Source: SIG636 sp045535465 (lineage in GTDB: Bacteria; Bacillota; Clostridia; Oscillospirales; CAG-382). Taken from it: 36,423 nucleotides of DNA. The notes beneath the pieces were generated by a model, which saw nothing but the letters and a program-made list of their open reading frames with translations, had not been told where the DNA came from and did not search any database. The stretch lies in the NCBI GenBank assembly GCA_045535465.1, contig JAZSLS010000091.1, positions 1-36,423 on the forward strand, read 5' to 3'. The translations under genes and the position numbers were made by a program. Of this stretch, positions 1 through 7,521 are shown one piece after another. Position 1 is the first letter of the stretch. The number at the start of each line of letters is the position of its first letter.

Positions 1-8
1 TAAAATGC

Positions 9-41
9 AGAAAATTCAGGGATGTTCTCCCTGAATTTTCT
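9..41. terminator. Hairpin at left window edge
   Basis: A perfect 14-bp stem (9-22 pairing with 28-41) with a 5-nt loop and A/T-rich flanks. It has the shape of an intrinsic terminator, but neither strand carries a clean T-run right after it. It probably closes a gene lying left of the window. Confidence 0.45.
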
Positions 42-99
42 ACTTTAGAGTAACTGTATTTTATTATTTTTCGTGCTCTGTGCCTTTGTCAGCGGTCTG

Positions 100-131
100 G
101 TGCCTTTCATTGCTTGAAAGGCACGTTTTTT
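100..131 (+). terminator. Plus-strand intrinsic terminator without a visible gene
   Basis: A 10-bp stem (100-109 with 115-124) is followed on the plus strand by six T residues at 126-131. On the minus strand, which is the direction of the adjacent MATE gene, there is no T-run. The terminator therefore fits plus-strand transcription entering from the left or starting inside 42-99. I see no coding region there. Confidence 0.5.
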
Positions 132-133
132 AT

Positions 134-1549
134 TTACTTAGCGGGTAAGCCTTCGGGGATATGTCTTATCTCCCTGCGATACAGATATATAAACAAAGAA
201 ACGGAAACCAAAAGCGACATCACCTCGGCTATCGGAAAGCTCCACCAAACGTTTGCAACCTTACCCGTAAGAGAAAGCAGATATGCTGCGGGTATAAGCA
301 CCAAAAGCTGTCTGGCAGCAGAAACCGTCATAGAGAAAACGCTTCTGCCAAGAGCTTGGAAAACAGAACCTATGGCTATACAGAAGCCTGCCAAGGGAAG
401 GTGCAGACATATAATACGAAGGGCTGTGGAGCCAACCTTGTAAAAAACGTCAAGGTCACAGTCCTTAGGCTGGAAGAAGCCAAGAAGCACCTCCGGGAAC
501 ACCTGCATACATACAAGGCCCGCAATCATAAAGCAAAAAGCCATAACCATAGCCAGCTTAAGGGTTGCCATCATACGCTTGCGGTTACGTGCGCCGTAGT
601 TATACGCCACTATGGGAATAACACCGTTATTCATACCGAAAAGGGGCATAAAGAAGAAGCTTTGAAGCTTAAAATACACGTTATATACGGTGTATCCCAT
701 ACCGTTAGTATCTTTCATACCCGAAAGAATACGTTGCATACAATAGGTCATTACCGAGCCCACACCAACCATAAGAATGGAAGGCACGCCTATGGCGTAT
801 ATCCTGCCTATTATCCTTACGTTGGGACGGAAGGAACGAAGCTTTAGCCTTATATCAGGGTTTTTGGCAACGTTGAACACAACCGCAATAACGGCAGCGG
901 CTATCTGACCTATAACGGTAGCATACGCCGCACCTCTTATCTCCATTCTGGGAAAGCCAAAGTAGCCGAAAATAAAGATAGGGTCAAGGATAAGGTTGAT
1001 TATTGCGCCTATGCCCTGCGTAAACATAGTATAAAGGGTTCTGCCGGTGGACTGTAACAAACGCTCAAACATTATTTGAAAAAACACACCGAAGGAAAGA
1101 ACGCATACTATTGTCAAATAATCTGCACCGTATTGCCTTACCGTGTCGTTGACATTGCAGGTGGACATATAAAATTCTACGCCAAAAATGCCGAAAAGCA
1201 TAAAAGCAATATACGAGCAAAGAGCAAGAAAAACGCCGTTTTCAGCTATACGGTTTGCTCTGTCAAAATCCTTTTGACCAAGGCTTTTGGAAAGCAGGGC
1301 GTTAACGCCTACTGCCGTACCCGTACCAACGCCTATAAGTATGTTCTGCACAGGGAAAGCGGCGCCGACCGCATCCAACGCCTCCTTACTTACCTTGGCA
1401 ACAAAAATGCTGTCTACCACGTTGTAAAGAGCCTGCACCAGCATAGAAATTATCATAGGAACAGACATAGTAATAAGCAGTTTGCCTACGGGCATAGTGC
1501 CCATTTTGTTTTCCGAAGCTTTTTGCTCCGTCTTTTTTGTTTCTGTCAT
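134..1549 (-). CDS. MATE family efflux transporter
   Basis: A 471-residue polytopic membrane protein with about twelve hydrophobic segments in two halves, the usual size for the MATE (multi-antimicrobial extrusion, NorM/DinF-like) family. These transporters export drugs, metabolites or cationic compounds in exchange for Na+ or H+. The family's typical first helix (VGKLLITMSVPMIISMLVQA) and the following Asn-Val-Val-Asp-Ser motif are visible near the N-terminus. I place the start at the ATG at 1549, because AGGAGA lies 4 nt upstream; an in-frame ATG 48 nt further upstream lacks such a site. The gene stands alone, and its leader holds a hairpin (1573-1600) and a palindrome (1623-1639). The substrate cannot be told from the sequence. 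Confidence 0.93.
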   Translation of the reverse strand: MTETKKTEQKASENKMGTMPVGKLLITMSVPMIISMLVQALYNVVDSIFVAKVSKEALDAVGAAFPVQNILIGVGTGTAVGVNALLSKSLGQKDFDRANRIAENGVFLALCSYIAFMLFGIFGVEFYMSTCNVNDTVRQYGADYLTIVCVLSFGVFFQIMFERLLQSTGRTLYTMFTQGIGAIINLILDPIFIFGYFGFPRMEIRGAAYATVIGQIAAAVIAVVFNVAKNPDIRLKLRSFRPNVRIIGRIYAIGVPSILMVGVGSVMTYCMQRILSGMKDTNGMGYTVYNVYFKLQSFFFMPLFGMNNGVIPIVAYNYGARNRKRMMATLKLAMVMAFCFMIAGLVCMQVFPEVLLGFFQPKDCDLDVFYKVGSTALRIICLHLPLAGFCIAIGSVFQALGRSVFSMTVSAARQLLVLIPAAYLLSLTGKVANVWWSFPIAEVMSLLVSVSLFIYLYRREIRHIPEGLPAK

Positions 1550-1572
1550 TGTATCTCCTGTTTTTTGCCTGC

Positions 1573-1600
1573 AAAATGGGCTGTTTTCACAGCCCATTTT
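1573..1600. promoter_or_regulatory. Hairpin in the leader of the MATE gene
   Basis: A perfect 12-bp stem (1573-1584 with 1589-1600) with a TTTC loop lies 24 nt upstream of the MATE start. On the plus strand a T-run follows (1603-1608); on the minus strand the stem ends in TTTT. It could be a weak terminator, an attenuator for the MATE gene, or a barrier to antisense transcription. Confidence 0.45.
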
Positions 1601-1622
1601 AATTTTTTATGACCTTGATTAC

Positions 1623-1639
1623 ATCAATTTATAATTGAT
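1623..1639. promoter_or_regulatory. AT-rich palindrome upstream of the MATE gene
   Basis: ATCAATT and AATTGAT flank a 3-nt spacer, giving a perfect 7-bp inverted repeat about 75 nt upstream of the MATE start. The size and symmetry fit an operator for a dimeric repressor such as MarR or TetR types, but no regulator gene is adjacent. The role is a guess. Confidence 0.3.
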
Positions 1640-1653
1640 AGGAAAAATCGGGC

Positions 1654-1723
1654 CGAATGGACGCACATAACCCGAAGCTGTACTTAGTACTACGAGTGGT
1701 TTTGTGCGTTCATAGCGAAAAAT
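1654..1723 (+). repeat. Hairpin repeat family 2, copy 1
   Basis: An imperfect long hairpin: an outer stem of about 16 bp (about 1657-1672 with 1698-1713, two mismatches) and an inner GTAC-TTA-GTAC palindrome at 1679-1689. The same block, inverted, occurs at the right window edge (36354-36423). The shared parts are the CGAATGGACG start, CGAAGCTGTACT centre and CATAGC end. It lies between the MATE gene and the iron-sulfur flavoprotein operon, both on the minus strand, so it could also act as an operon boundary. Confidence 0.65.
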
Positions 1724-1799
1724 ACAATTCATTTAAATGAAAAAACTTGTTTTTTCTACCTTAAAACACAAATAAACCTTTTTGCGTTCGGGGCTATTT

Positions 1800-3824
1800 T
1801 TACATCAATTTTAGTGCTCCGGTGGGGCAAAGCTCTACACACTTACCGCAAGTAGCGCAGATGGAAATCTTTTCTTTATCCTTAAATTCGGACTTAACTA
1901 CCGTGGTAAAGCCTCTACCTACCAAGCCCAAAAGGCCTGCGCCCACTACCTCGTCACAAACTCGAACGCAAAGACCGCAAAGAATACACTTGCCGTTATT
2001 TCTTCCCACGGAAACAAGCGAAAGGTCCTTGGCAAAGCTACGCTTATCACCGTCAAAGCGAGGCTTTGCGGTAAGATAACGGTCGGAGTAGTCAACAAGC
2101 TTGCATTCGCCGTAGTCGTGACAGCCGCATTCCAGACAACGCTTTGCCTCTGCACGGGCAAGAGCCTCGTCAAGGGGAAGGTTAACCTCACGGAAGTCGT
2201 TTCTTCTCTCCTCTGCCGGGCGCTGAGGGATAGCCACACGGGCTGCCTTTTCCCTATCGGAAAAGTCTATATCTTCCACCTTACGCTCGGAAACGTAAGG
2301 TGCCCTGTAGGAAACGTCAAAGCCGTTAAGATACGCATCAACAATTGCAGCCGCCTTATTTGCCTCACCTATTGCGGCAATTGCTATGCTTGCGCCCTTG
2401 TTGGTGGCGTCACCAACGGCAAAAACGCCGTCAAGGTTGGTGCGGAAGCTGTTCTCGTCTGCAGCTATAATGCCCTTACGGTTAAGCTCCACGCCCTCAA
2501 AGCCTGCTACGTTAACCTTTTGACCGATAGCCTGAATAAAGCTGTCTGCCTCTATATACTCAAACTTACCTTCAACCGGCACAGGGCTTCTTCTGCCGCC
2601 TGCATCGGGCTCGCCAAGCTCCATTACCTGAAGCTTAACGGACTTAAGAGCGCCGTTTTCACCGATAAGCTCCGCAGGGTTAACAAGGAAACGGAAGTTA
2701 ACGCCCTCCTCCTTAGCCTCTGCTATCTCTATCTTCTCTGCAGGCATTTCCTTTTCGGTACGGCGGTAAACCACCGTTACCTCCTTTGCGCCAAGTCTTA
2801 CAGCGCTGCGACAAGCATCCATAGCGGTATTACCGCCACCCATAATAACAACCTTGTCGCCAATCTCTACGGGGCTGCCCACAGCGATAGAACGGAGAAA
2901 ATCAATACCGCCGTACACGCCCTTAAGGTCGTCGCCGCCTACGCCTGCGCCCATACTGGTCCAAGCGCCTATGGCTATAACAACCGCATCGTTTTCTGCT
3001 CTCAGCGTATCAAAGGTAATGTCCTTACCTATGCGAACGCCGCATTTTATCTTAACGCCTGCTTTTTCTATAAGAGCTATTTCGCTGTCAAGAACAGCCT
3101 TGGGAAGTCTGTATTCGGGAATACCGTAGCGAAGCATACCGCCTGCCTTGGGCATACCCTCGTAAATAGTAACGTCGTGACCCTTAAGAGCAAGGAAGTA
3201 CGCTGCAGTAAGACCTGCAGGGCCGCCGCCTGCTATCGCCACACGCTTGCCCGTAGGAGCTTCGCAAGCCTTAACCTTTTCACCTGCCGCAAGAACACGG
3301 TCAGCGGCAAAAGCCTTAAGCTGTGCTATGGAGATAGGCTCCTCCACGTACTGTCTGCGACAAGCCGTTTCGCAAGGATGAGGGCAAACACGGCCGATAG
3401 ATGCAGGAAGAGGCAGCTTTTCCTTAATTATCTCTACCGCCTTGGCGTCGTCACCCTCGGCTATCGCCTTAAGGTAACCCTGACAGTCCGTACCTGCGGG
3501 ACAGTTAAGGGTACAAGGGCCCTTACAGTCACCGTCGTGGTCACTCATAAGGAATTCCAGCGCCAAACGGCGTGCCTTTACAACTCTTTCGCTTTCGGTA
3601 TCAATATCCATACCGTCCTGTGCGGCAGTAGAGCAAGCACGCATAAGCTTAGGCATACCCTTAGCTTCAACAACGCAAATGCCGCAAGCACCATAGTTTT
3701 TAACAAGGTCGCTTTGACAAAGGGTAGGTATTTCTATACCGCCCTTTTTTGCTATTTCAAGGATGGTATCGCCCTTATTACCCGTAAGGGGAACGCCGTT
3801 AATTATAATATTTATCTTTTCCAT
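1800..3824 (-). CDS. FAD-dependent oxidoreductase subunit with 2Fe-2S, GltD-like and 2x[4Fe-4S] domains
   Basis: 674 residues, last gene of the NuoE/NuoF-like operon. Visible domains: plant-type 2Fe-2S ferredoxin (Cys36, 47, 50, 64); a NuoG-like His96/Cys100/Cys104/Cys108 cluster motif; a GltD-like cluster region with CPHPCETAC (about 147-155); an FAD-binding GGGPAG loop (about 199-204); an NAD(P)-binding GGGNTAMDA loop followed by VVYRR, the arginine-rich pattern usual for NADP(H) in GltD/NfnB-type proteins; and a C-terminal pair of 4Fe-4S motifs. Start is the ATG at 3824 with AAAGGAG upstream, 16 nt after the preceding gene. With the two upstream subunits this suggests a complex joining NAD(H), NADP(H) and ferredoxin. 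The Sporomusa-type Nfn transhydrogenase (StnABC) is the closest described arrangement I know. The complex assignment is inference; the domains are plain. Confidence 0.88.
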   Translation of the reverse strand: MEKINIIINGVPLTGNKGDTILEIAKKGGIEIPTLCQSDLVKNYGACGICVVEAKGMPKLMRACSTAAQDGMDIDTESERVVKARRLALEFLMSDHDGDCKGPCTLNCPAGTDCQGYLKAIAEGDDAKAVEIIKEKLPLPASIGRVCPHPCETACRRQYVEEPISIAQLKAFAADRVLAAGEKVKACEAPTGKRVAIAGGGPAGLTAAYFLALKGHDVTIYEGMPKAGGMLRYGIPEYRLPKAVLDSEIALIEKAGVKIKCGVRIGKDITFDTLRAENDAVVIAIGAWTSMGAGVGGDDLKGVYGGIDFLRSIAVGSPVEIGDKVVIMGGGNTAMDACRSAVRLGAKEVTVVYRRTEKEMPAEKIEIAEAKEEGVNFRFLVNPAELIGENGALKSVKLQVMELGEPDAGGRRSPVPVEGKFEYIEADSFIQAIGQKVNVAGFEGVELNRKGIIAADENSFRTNLDGVFAVGDATNKGASIAIAAIGEANKAAAIVDAYLNGFDVSYRAPYVSERKVEDIDFSDREKAARVAIPQRPAEERRNDFREVNLPLDEALARAEAKRCLECGCHDYGECKLVDYSDRYLTAKPRFDGDKRSFAKDLSLVSVGRNNGKCILCGLCVRVCDEVVGAGLLGLVGRGFTTVVKSEFKDKEKISICATCGKCVELCPTGALKLM

Positions 3825-3840
3825 AATAACGCTCCTTTCC

Positions 3841-5592
3841 TTACTCTGCCTTTGCCGCACCGAAGCGGCAAAGAGATGCGCACTTGCCGCACTTGATACA
3901 CAAGTCGGCGTCTATGGTATAGGGCTGTTTGATAACGCCCTTTATTGCGCCCACAGGGCAATTTCTTGCACACAGGCTGCAGCCTATGCACTTTTCTTTA
4001 TCTATAACGTAGCTGATAAGCGCACCACACTGATGCGCAGGGCACTTTTTATTGTTAATATGCGCTTCGTATTCCTCACGGAAGTAACGGATAGCGGTAA
4101 GTACGGGGTTAGGCGCAGTCTGACCCAAACCGCAAAGAGCGCCGTCCTTAATGCCGTAGCAAAGCTCCTCAAGAAGCTCAATGTCGCCTTCCTCGCCCTT
4201 ACCCTCGGTTATGCGGGTAAGAACTTCAAACATACGCTTGGTGCCGATACGGCAATGAACGCATTTACCGCAGGACTCCTTAGTGGTAAAGTCAAGGAAG
4301 AAACGTGCCATATTAACCATACAGGTGCTGTCATCCATAACAACCATACCGCCCGAGCCCATTATTGCACCCGTTGCGCCGAGAGTTTTGTAATCGATAA
4401 CAGTATCAAGAAGAGCTTCGGGAATACAGCCGCCGGAGGGACCGCCCATCTGAACGGCCTTAAAGCTTCTGCCTTCACGAACTCCGCCACCTATATCGTA
4501 TATAACGTGACGAAGGGTTTTGCCCATAGGAACCTCAACAAGACCGCCTCGCTTAATCTTACCCGTAAGAGCAAACACCTTAGTGCCCTTGCTGTTTTCG
4601 GTGCCCATAGCGGAGAACGCCGCACCGCCGTTATTTATTATCCACGCAACGTTTGCAAAGGTTTCAACGTTGTTGATATTGGAGGGCATATCGTTATAAC
4701 CTCGCTGTGCGGGGAAGGGAGGCTTAAGACGGGGCATACCACGCTTACCCTCAAGACTTTCGATAAGAGCAGTTTCCTCACCGCATACGAAAGCGCCTGC
4801 ACCTGCCTTAATACGCATAGTACAGCTAAAGCCACTGCCAAAGATATTGTTGCCAAGGTAACCCTTTTCCTCTGCCTGCTTTATTGCCGCCTCAAGACGC
4901 TTTATAGCCAAAGGATACTCTGCACGAACGTAAACTACCGCCTCGGACGCACCTATGGCATAGGCGCCTATCAGCATACCCTCTATAAGAGTATGAGGGT
5001 CGCTTTCTATAACGGCACGGTCCATAAACGCACCGGGGTCGCCCTCGTCTGCGTTACAAATAAGGTACTTTTTATCTCCTGCGGAGGCTCTTGCCGCATT
5101 CCACTTAAACCAGGTAGGAAAGCCTGCGCCGCCTCTGCCCGCAAGACCGGAAACCTTAATCTCTTCTATTACGCCCTCAGGGCTCATTTCGCTTACTGCC
5201 TTTTTAATGGCGCTGTAGCCGCCGTTGGATATGTAATCGTTTATATCATCGGGATTTATCAAGCCGCAATTGCGAAGCGCTATACGGGTCTGCAAAGCAA
5301 GAAACTGCTTATCCTCCTCGGATATTTCAAGAGCGGAGAGGGAGTCAACGTTCCCACTGCGAAGAGCCTTAACTATCGTCTCGCCATCCTTGGCGGAAAC
5401 ACGAACAAGACGCTTTACAAGGCTATCCCCATCATAAACGTCCACGATAGGCTCAAGATAACACATACCTATACAGCCCGTTATACCGAGAGTAAAGCTA
5501 TCGCTATCCACCATAGCAGAGCGTATGGCACTGCAAACCTGTTCAGCACCTGCGGCTATACCGCAGCTGCCCTGACCAACTACTATCTTCAT
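3841..5592 (-). CDS. NuoF/HydB-like NADH-binding flavoprotein subunit
   Basis: 583 residues, matching the HydB/NuoF-like subunits of soluble bifurcating complexes. Order: a thioredoxin-like N-terminal domain (1-85); the FMN/NADH-binding NuoF core with the glycine-rich GRGGAGFPT loop (152-160) and GDPGAFMDR (185-192 region); the N3-type 4Fe-4S ligands Cys441, 444, 447 and 487; and a C-terminal ferredoxin with two CxxCxxCxxxC motifs (535-545 and 565-575). The N-terminal domain has Cys10, Cys40 and Cys44, but the cysteine expected before Cys10 in the usual 2Fe-2S motif is missing. The start overlaps the upstream stop by one base (TAATG), so translation is probably coupled to the NuoE-like subunit. 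It likely takes or gives hydride at NAD(H) and passes single electrons to partner subunits. Confidence 0.92.
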   Translation of the reverse strand: MKIVVGQGSCGIAAGAEQVCSAIRSAMVDSDSFTLGITGCIGMCYLEPIVDVYDGDSLVKRLVRVSAKDGETIVKALRSGNVDSLSALEISEEDKQFLALQTRIALRNCGLINPDDINDYISNGGYSAIKKAVSEMSPEGVIEEIKVSGLAGRGGAGFPTWFKWNAARASAGDKKYLICNADEGDPGAFMDRAVIESDPHTLIEGMLIGAYAIGASEAVVYVRAEYPLAIKRLEAAIKQAEEKGYLGNNIFGSGFSCTMRIKAGAGAFVCGEETALIESLEGKRGMPRLKPPFPAQRGYNDMPSNINNVETFANVAWIINNGGAAFSAMGTENSKGTKVFALTGKIKRGGLVEVPMGKTLRHVIYDIGGGVREGRSFKAVQMGGPSGGCIPEALLDTVIDYKTLGATGAIMGSGGMVVMDDSTCMVNMARFFLDFTTKESCGKCVHCRIGTKRMFEVLTRITEGKGEEGDIELLEELCYGIKDGALCGLGQTAPNPVLTAIRYFREEYEAHINNKKCPAHQCGALISYVIDKEKCIGCSLCARNCPVGAIKGVIKQPYTIDADLCIKCGKCASLCRFGAAKAE

Positions 5593-6089
5593 TACTCTGC
5601 CGCCTCCTTCTTAAGCTCCTCAAGTATGCCTATTGCCTTTTCGGAAGTAAGAGAACCGTAGGCTACGCCGTTTATCATCATAACAGGGGAAAGACTGCAA
5701 CAGCCGAGACAGGCAACGTTTTTAAGAGAGAACAGCCCATCCTCGGTAGTGCCGCCGTCCTCTATGCCCAAATGCTTGCAAATAGCCTTTTCTATCTCGC
5801 CCGAACCGTTAACGTGACAAGCAGTACCCTTGCAAAGCATAATAAGGTATTTGCCCACAGGCTTAAGCCTGAACTGTGTATAAAAAGTAGCCACGCCCAT
5901 AACCTTTGCAGGGGTGCTGTCCATCTTCTCGGCAATATAATAAACCACGTCTGTGGGTATATAACCGTATATATCCTGTGCCTTTTGAAGCACTGTTATA
6001 AGGTTGCCCTTATCTCCGCCGTAGGTAGCCAAAACACCGTCAAGCAGGGTAAGGTCGCTACCCGCAGAAGAACAATTGCAGTTACACAT
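5592..6089 (-). CDS. NuoE-like 2Fe-2S (thioredoxin-fold) subunit
   Basis: 165 residues, the normal NuoE/HydC length. An N-terminal helical part holds the family's ATYGGDKGNLITVLQ and GVATFYTQF segments. It is followed by the thioredoxin-like 2Fe-2S domain, with ligands in CKGTAC and in CLGCC(x)L near the C-terminus. NuoE-type subunits pair with NuoF and carry one 2Fe-2S cluster. First gene of a three-gene operon. The start is fixed by a strong AGGAGG six bases before the ATG at 6089; an upstream in-frame start would put this site inside the gene. A strong promoter lies at 6142-6170. There are no membrane or proton-pump subunits nearby, so this is not respiratory complex I. Confidence 0.92.
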   Translation of the reverse strand: MCNCNCSSAGSDLTLLDGVLATYGGDKGNLITVLQKAQDIYGYIPTDVVYYIAEKMDSTPAKVMGVATFYTQFRLKPVGKYLIMLCKGTACHVNGSGEIEKAICKHLGIEDGGTTEDGLFSLKNVACLGCCSLSPVMMINGVAYGSLTSEKAIGILEELKKEAAE

Positions 6090-6141
6090 AAAAAACCTCC
6101 TAATCAAACAATGTGACTACTGCCCCATTGTGATACTATTC

Positions 6142-6170
6142 ATTCTACACAAAAGGCAACAAAATGTCAA
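6142..6170 (-). promoter_or_regulatory. Sigma-A promoter of the NuoE/F/GltD-like operon
   Basis: On the minus strand, TTGACA (6170-6165) and TAGAAT (6147-6142) are separated by 17 nt, close to consensus. It lies about 50 nt upstream of the NuoE-like start and just after the terminator of the preceding gene, so the operon starts here. Confidence 0.85.
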
Positions 6171-6181
6171 TACAATAGACG

Positions 6182-6219
6182 AAAAAAAGCCGTCTGCAGC
6201 CAAAAAACTTGCAGACGGC
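6182..6219 (-). terminator. Intrinsic terminator after the 6.2-6.7 kb gene
   Basis: A 10-bp GC-rich stem (6189-6198 with 6210-6219) is followed on the minus strand by seven T residues (6188-6182). It separates the small membrane-anchored protein gene from the NuoE operon promoter. Confidence 0.88.
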
Positions 6220-6234
6220 GAACAAATTAATTAT

Positions 6235-6732
6235 TTAAAGCTCTGTTTTGGAAAGCCCCTCGGTAAATATACGTGACAGCTCTTCCGCAAATGCGTTAAG
6301 CTCCTCCTCAAAAATATTACCTTCGGGCATAACGGTAATATCGGGCTCCTCCGGCTCCTCCGGCTCGGAAACAAGCACGTCCTCCTTCTCGGTAAACTTT
6401 TGGTAAAACGCACCTACGCCCGCTGCCGTTTTTTTAGCTAAGGACGCAAGCTTATCGGAAAAACGTCTTGCCCCTTTTGCCAAGGTGTCACCATCAAGCG
6501 AAAAGGCCGTTGCGGTCTTTTCAGGGTTGGCAAAGCCGGGAAAGGTAAGGGAAAGGTCCGACTCCTTATTACCGTCGCCCGAGGCGTAAGTAACGCCTGC
6601 GGCTATACTGCGGGTGCTTACCTTTTTTATTTTTTCGTTTTCATCCCTATCTATTTTCACGCTGAAGGGCACAAACAAAGCGGCAACAACAGCCACCTTT
6701 ACCCAAGTAGGGATAAGCTTCTTTTTTGCCAT
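6235..6732 (-). CDS. Small membrane-anchored protein of unknown function
   Basis: 165 residues; I do not recognise a family. It begins with Lys residues and one hydrophobic helix (about residues 9-22), then a charged region, a central Ala/Lys-rich part likely to be helical, a short acidic Pro/Glu stretch (EPEEPEEPD), and an amphipathic C-terminal helix. It is probably a single-pass protein or has an uncleaved signal anchor, with most of the chain outside. The ATG at 6732 is chosen because AGGAG lies 9 nt upstream; a TTG three codons earlier is too close to that site. It has its own promoter (6765-6793) and terminator, so it is a single-gene unit. Confidence 0.75.
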   Translation of the reverse strand: MAKKKLIPTWVKVAVVAALFVPFSVKIDRDENEKIKKVSTRSIAAGVTYASGDGNKESDLSLTFPGFANPEKTATAFSLDGDTLAKGARRFSDKLASLAKKTAAGVGAFYQKFTEKEDVLVSEPEEPEEPDITVMPEGNIFEEELNAFAEELSRIFTEGLSKTEL

Positions 6733-6764
6733 TAAATACAACTCCTAATCTAAAAGCATACCTA

Positions 6765-6793
6765 AGTATATCAGTTTTTATCCCCATAATCAA
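6765..6793 (-). promoter_or_regulatory. Promoter of the small membrane-anchored protein gene
   Basis: Minus-strand TTGATT (6793-6788) and TATACT (6770-6765), 17 nt apart, with a TGA just before the -10 box (extended -10). Confidence 0.75.
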
Positions 6794-6866
6794 GGCTTTT
6801 TTTGAAAAACTTACAGGCAATAAAAGGATTAATCGTTATTTCAAAAACTTGCGTCTTGTTAAGTTT

Positions 6867-7358
6867 TTAAACGCTAAGCTTTTTTGTGTAAATAGGTATA
6901 TATTTTCCGCCCTTGCTCTCCATAAGGCAAAAGCTTTCCACTTTTTCCGTTGCCGACGGTACAAAAACCATAGGAGGCATATTGCTTTTATAGCGTCTTG
7001 CCAAGGTTATATGAGGCACAAAGGGACGTTTTTCTACGTTAAAGCCTGCCGCCGTGAGTTCTTTTACCAATTCCCCTTGCAGACCGCTCAGCGCTTCCGA
7101 TTGTGACACGCCTACATAATACGTATCCCCAAAATTCCCCAAACCGTTAAGGCTTATATCAAAGGCTTTTGCCTCCACAGCGTCCATTGCGTTTTTTATA
7201 CCCGCCACAGCTTCACTTTCGCCTATAAAAGCCAGCGTTACGTGGTAAGTATCCTCTGCACAAAAGCTACCCTTACCAAAAAGCTTAAGCGAGGACGAAA
7301 CGTGTTTTAAGGCTGCGTTTACGGCGTTTTTTGTTTTTATTGCCACAAAAAGACGCAA
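6867..7358 (-). CDS. thpR: RNA 2',3'-cyclic phosphodiesterase (2'-5' RNA ligase family)
   Basis: 163 residues in the 2H phosphoesterase superfamily. The two catalytic His-x-Thr motifs are present: HVTLAF in the N-terminal half and HITLAR in the C-terminal half, at the spacing usual for ThpR/LigT. Such enzymes open 2',3'-cyclic phosphates on RNA ends in the cytoplasm. The N-terminus RLFVAIKT matches the family start closely. I therefore choose a TTG start at 7358, seven bases after AAGGAG, over upstream codons that would add residues before the conserved strand. It has its own promoter (7381-7409) back-to-back with that of the antiporter. The physiological RNA substrate is unclear in bacteria generally. 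Confidence 0.9.
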   Translation of the reverse strand: MRLFVAIKTKNAVNAALKHVSSSLKLFGKGSFCAEDTYHVTLAFIGESEAVAGIKNAMDAVEAKAFDISLNGLGNFGDTYYVGVSQSEALSGLQGELVKELTAAGFNVEKRPFVPHITLARRYKSNMPPMVFVPSATEKVESFCLMESKGGKYIPIYTKKLSV

Positions 7359-7380
7359 AGCCACCACTCCTTTCACATAC

Positions 7381-7409
7381 ATATTAAAGCACTTAGTCAA
7401 AATATGCAA
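7381..7409 (-). promoter_or_regulatory. Promoter of thpR
   Basis: Minus-strand TTGCAT (7409-7404) and TAATAT (7386-7381), 17 nt apart and about 22 nt upstream of the TTG start. Confidence 0.6.
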
Positions 7410-7450
7410 GGGATTTTATTAATTAAAGGTCATTTTCTACATTATAAACA

Positions 7451-7479
7451 TTGACTTAAAATGGGCTTGGTGCTATAAT
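7451..7479 (+). promoter_or_regulatory. Promoter of the cation:proton antiporter
   Basis: TTGACT (7451-7456) and a perfect TATAAT (7474-7479) with a 17-nt spacer, 42 nt upstream of the start codon. Confidence 0.85.
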
Positions 7480-7521
7480 TCAAAACCGAAACAACACATT
7501 TTAAAGAAGGATTATTATATT

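Noticed and set aside
2118..5661. Two long open frames on the plus strand opposite the NuoF-like and GltD-like genes
   Set aside because: They are antisense to genes with complete, conserved motifs, have no ribosome sites of note, and their translations are rich in Cys, Asn and His without domain structure. They arise from codon bias of the real genes.
3841..6089. NuoE/NuoF as part of respiratory complex I
   Set aside because: No membrane subunits (NuoH, J-N) or NuoB-D are present, and the third gene is a GltD-like flavoprotein.
6111..6140. Rex-type redox operator at the NuoE operon promoter
   Set aside because: The two ATGTGAC/TTGTGAT blocks are in direct, not inverted, orientation and do not match a Rex site.
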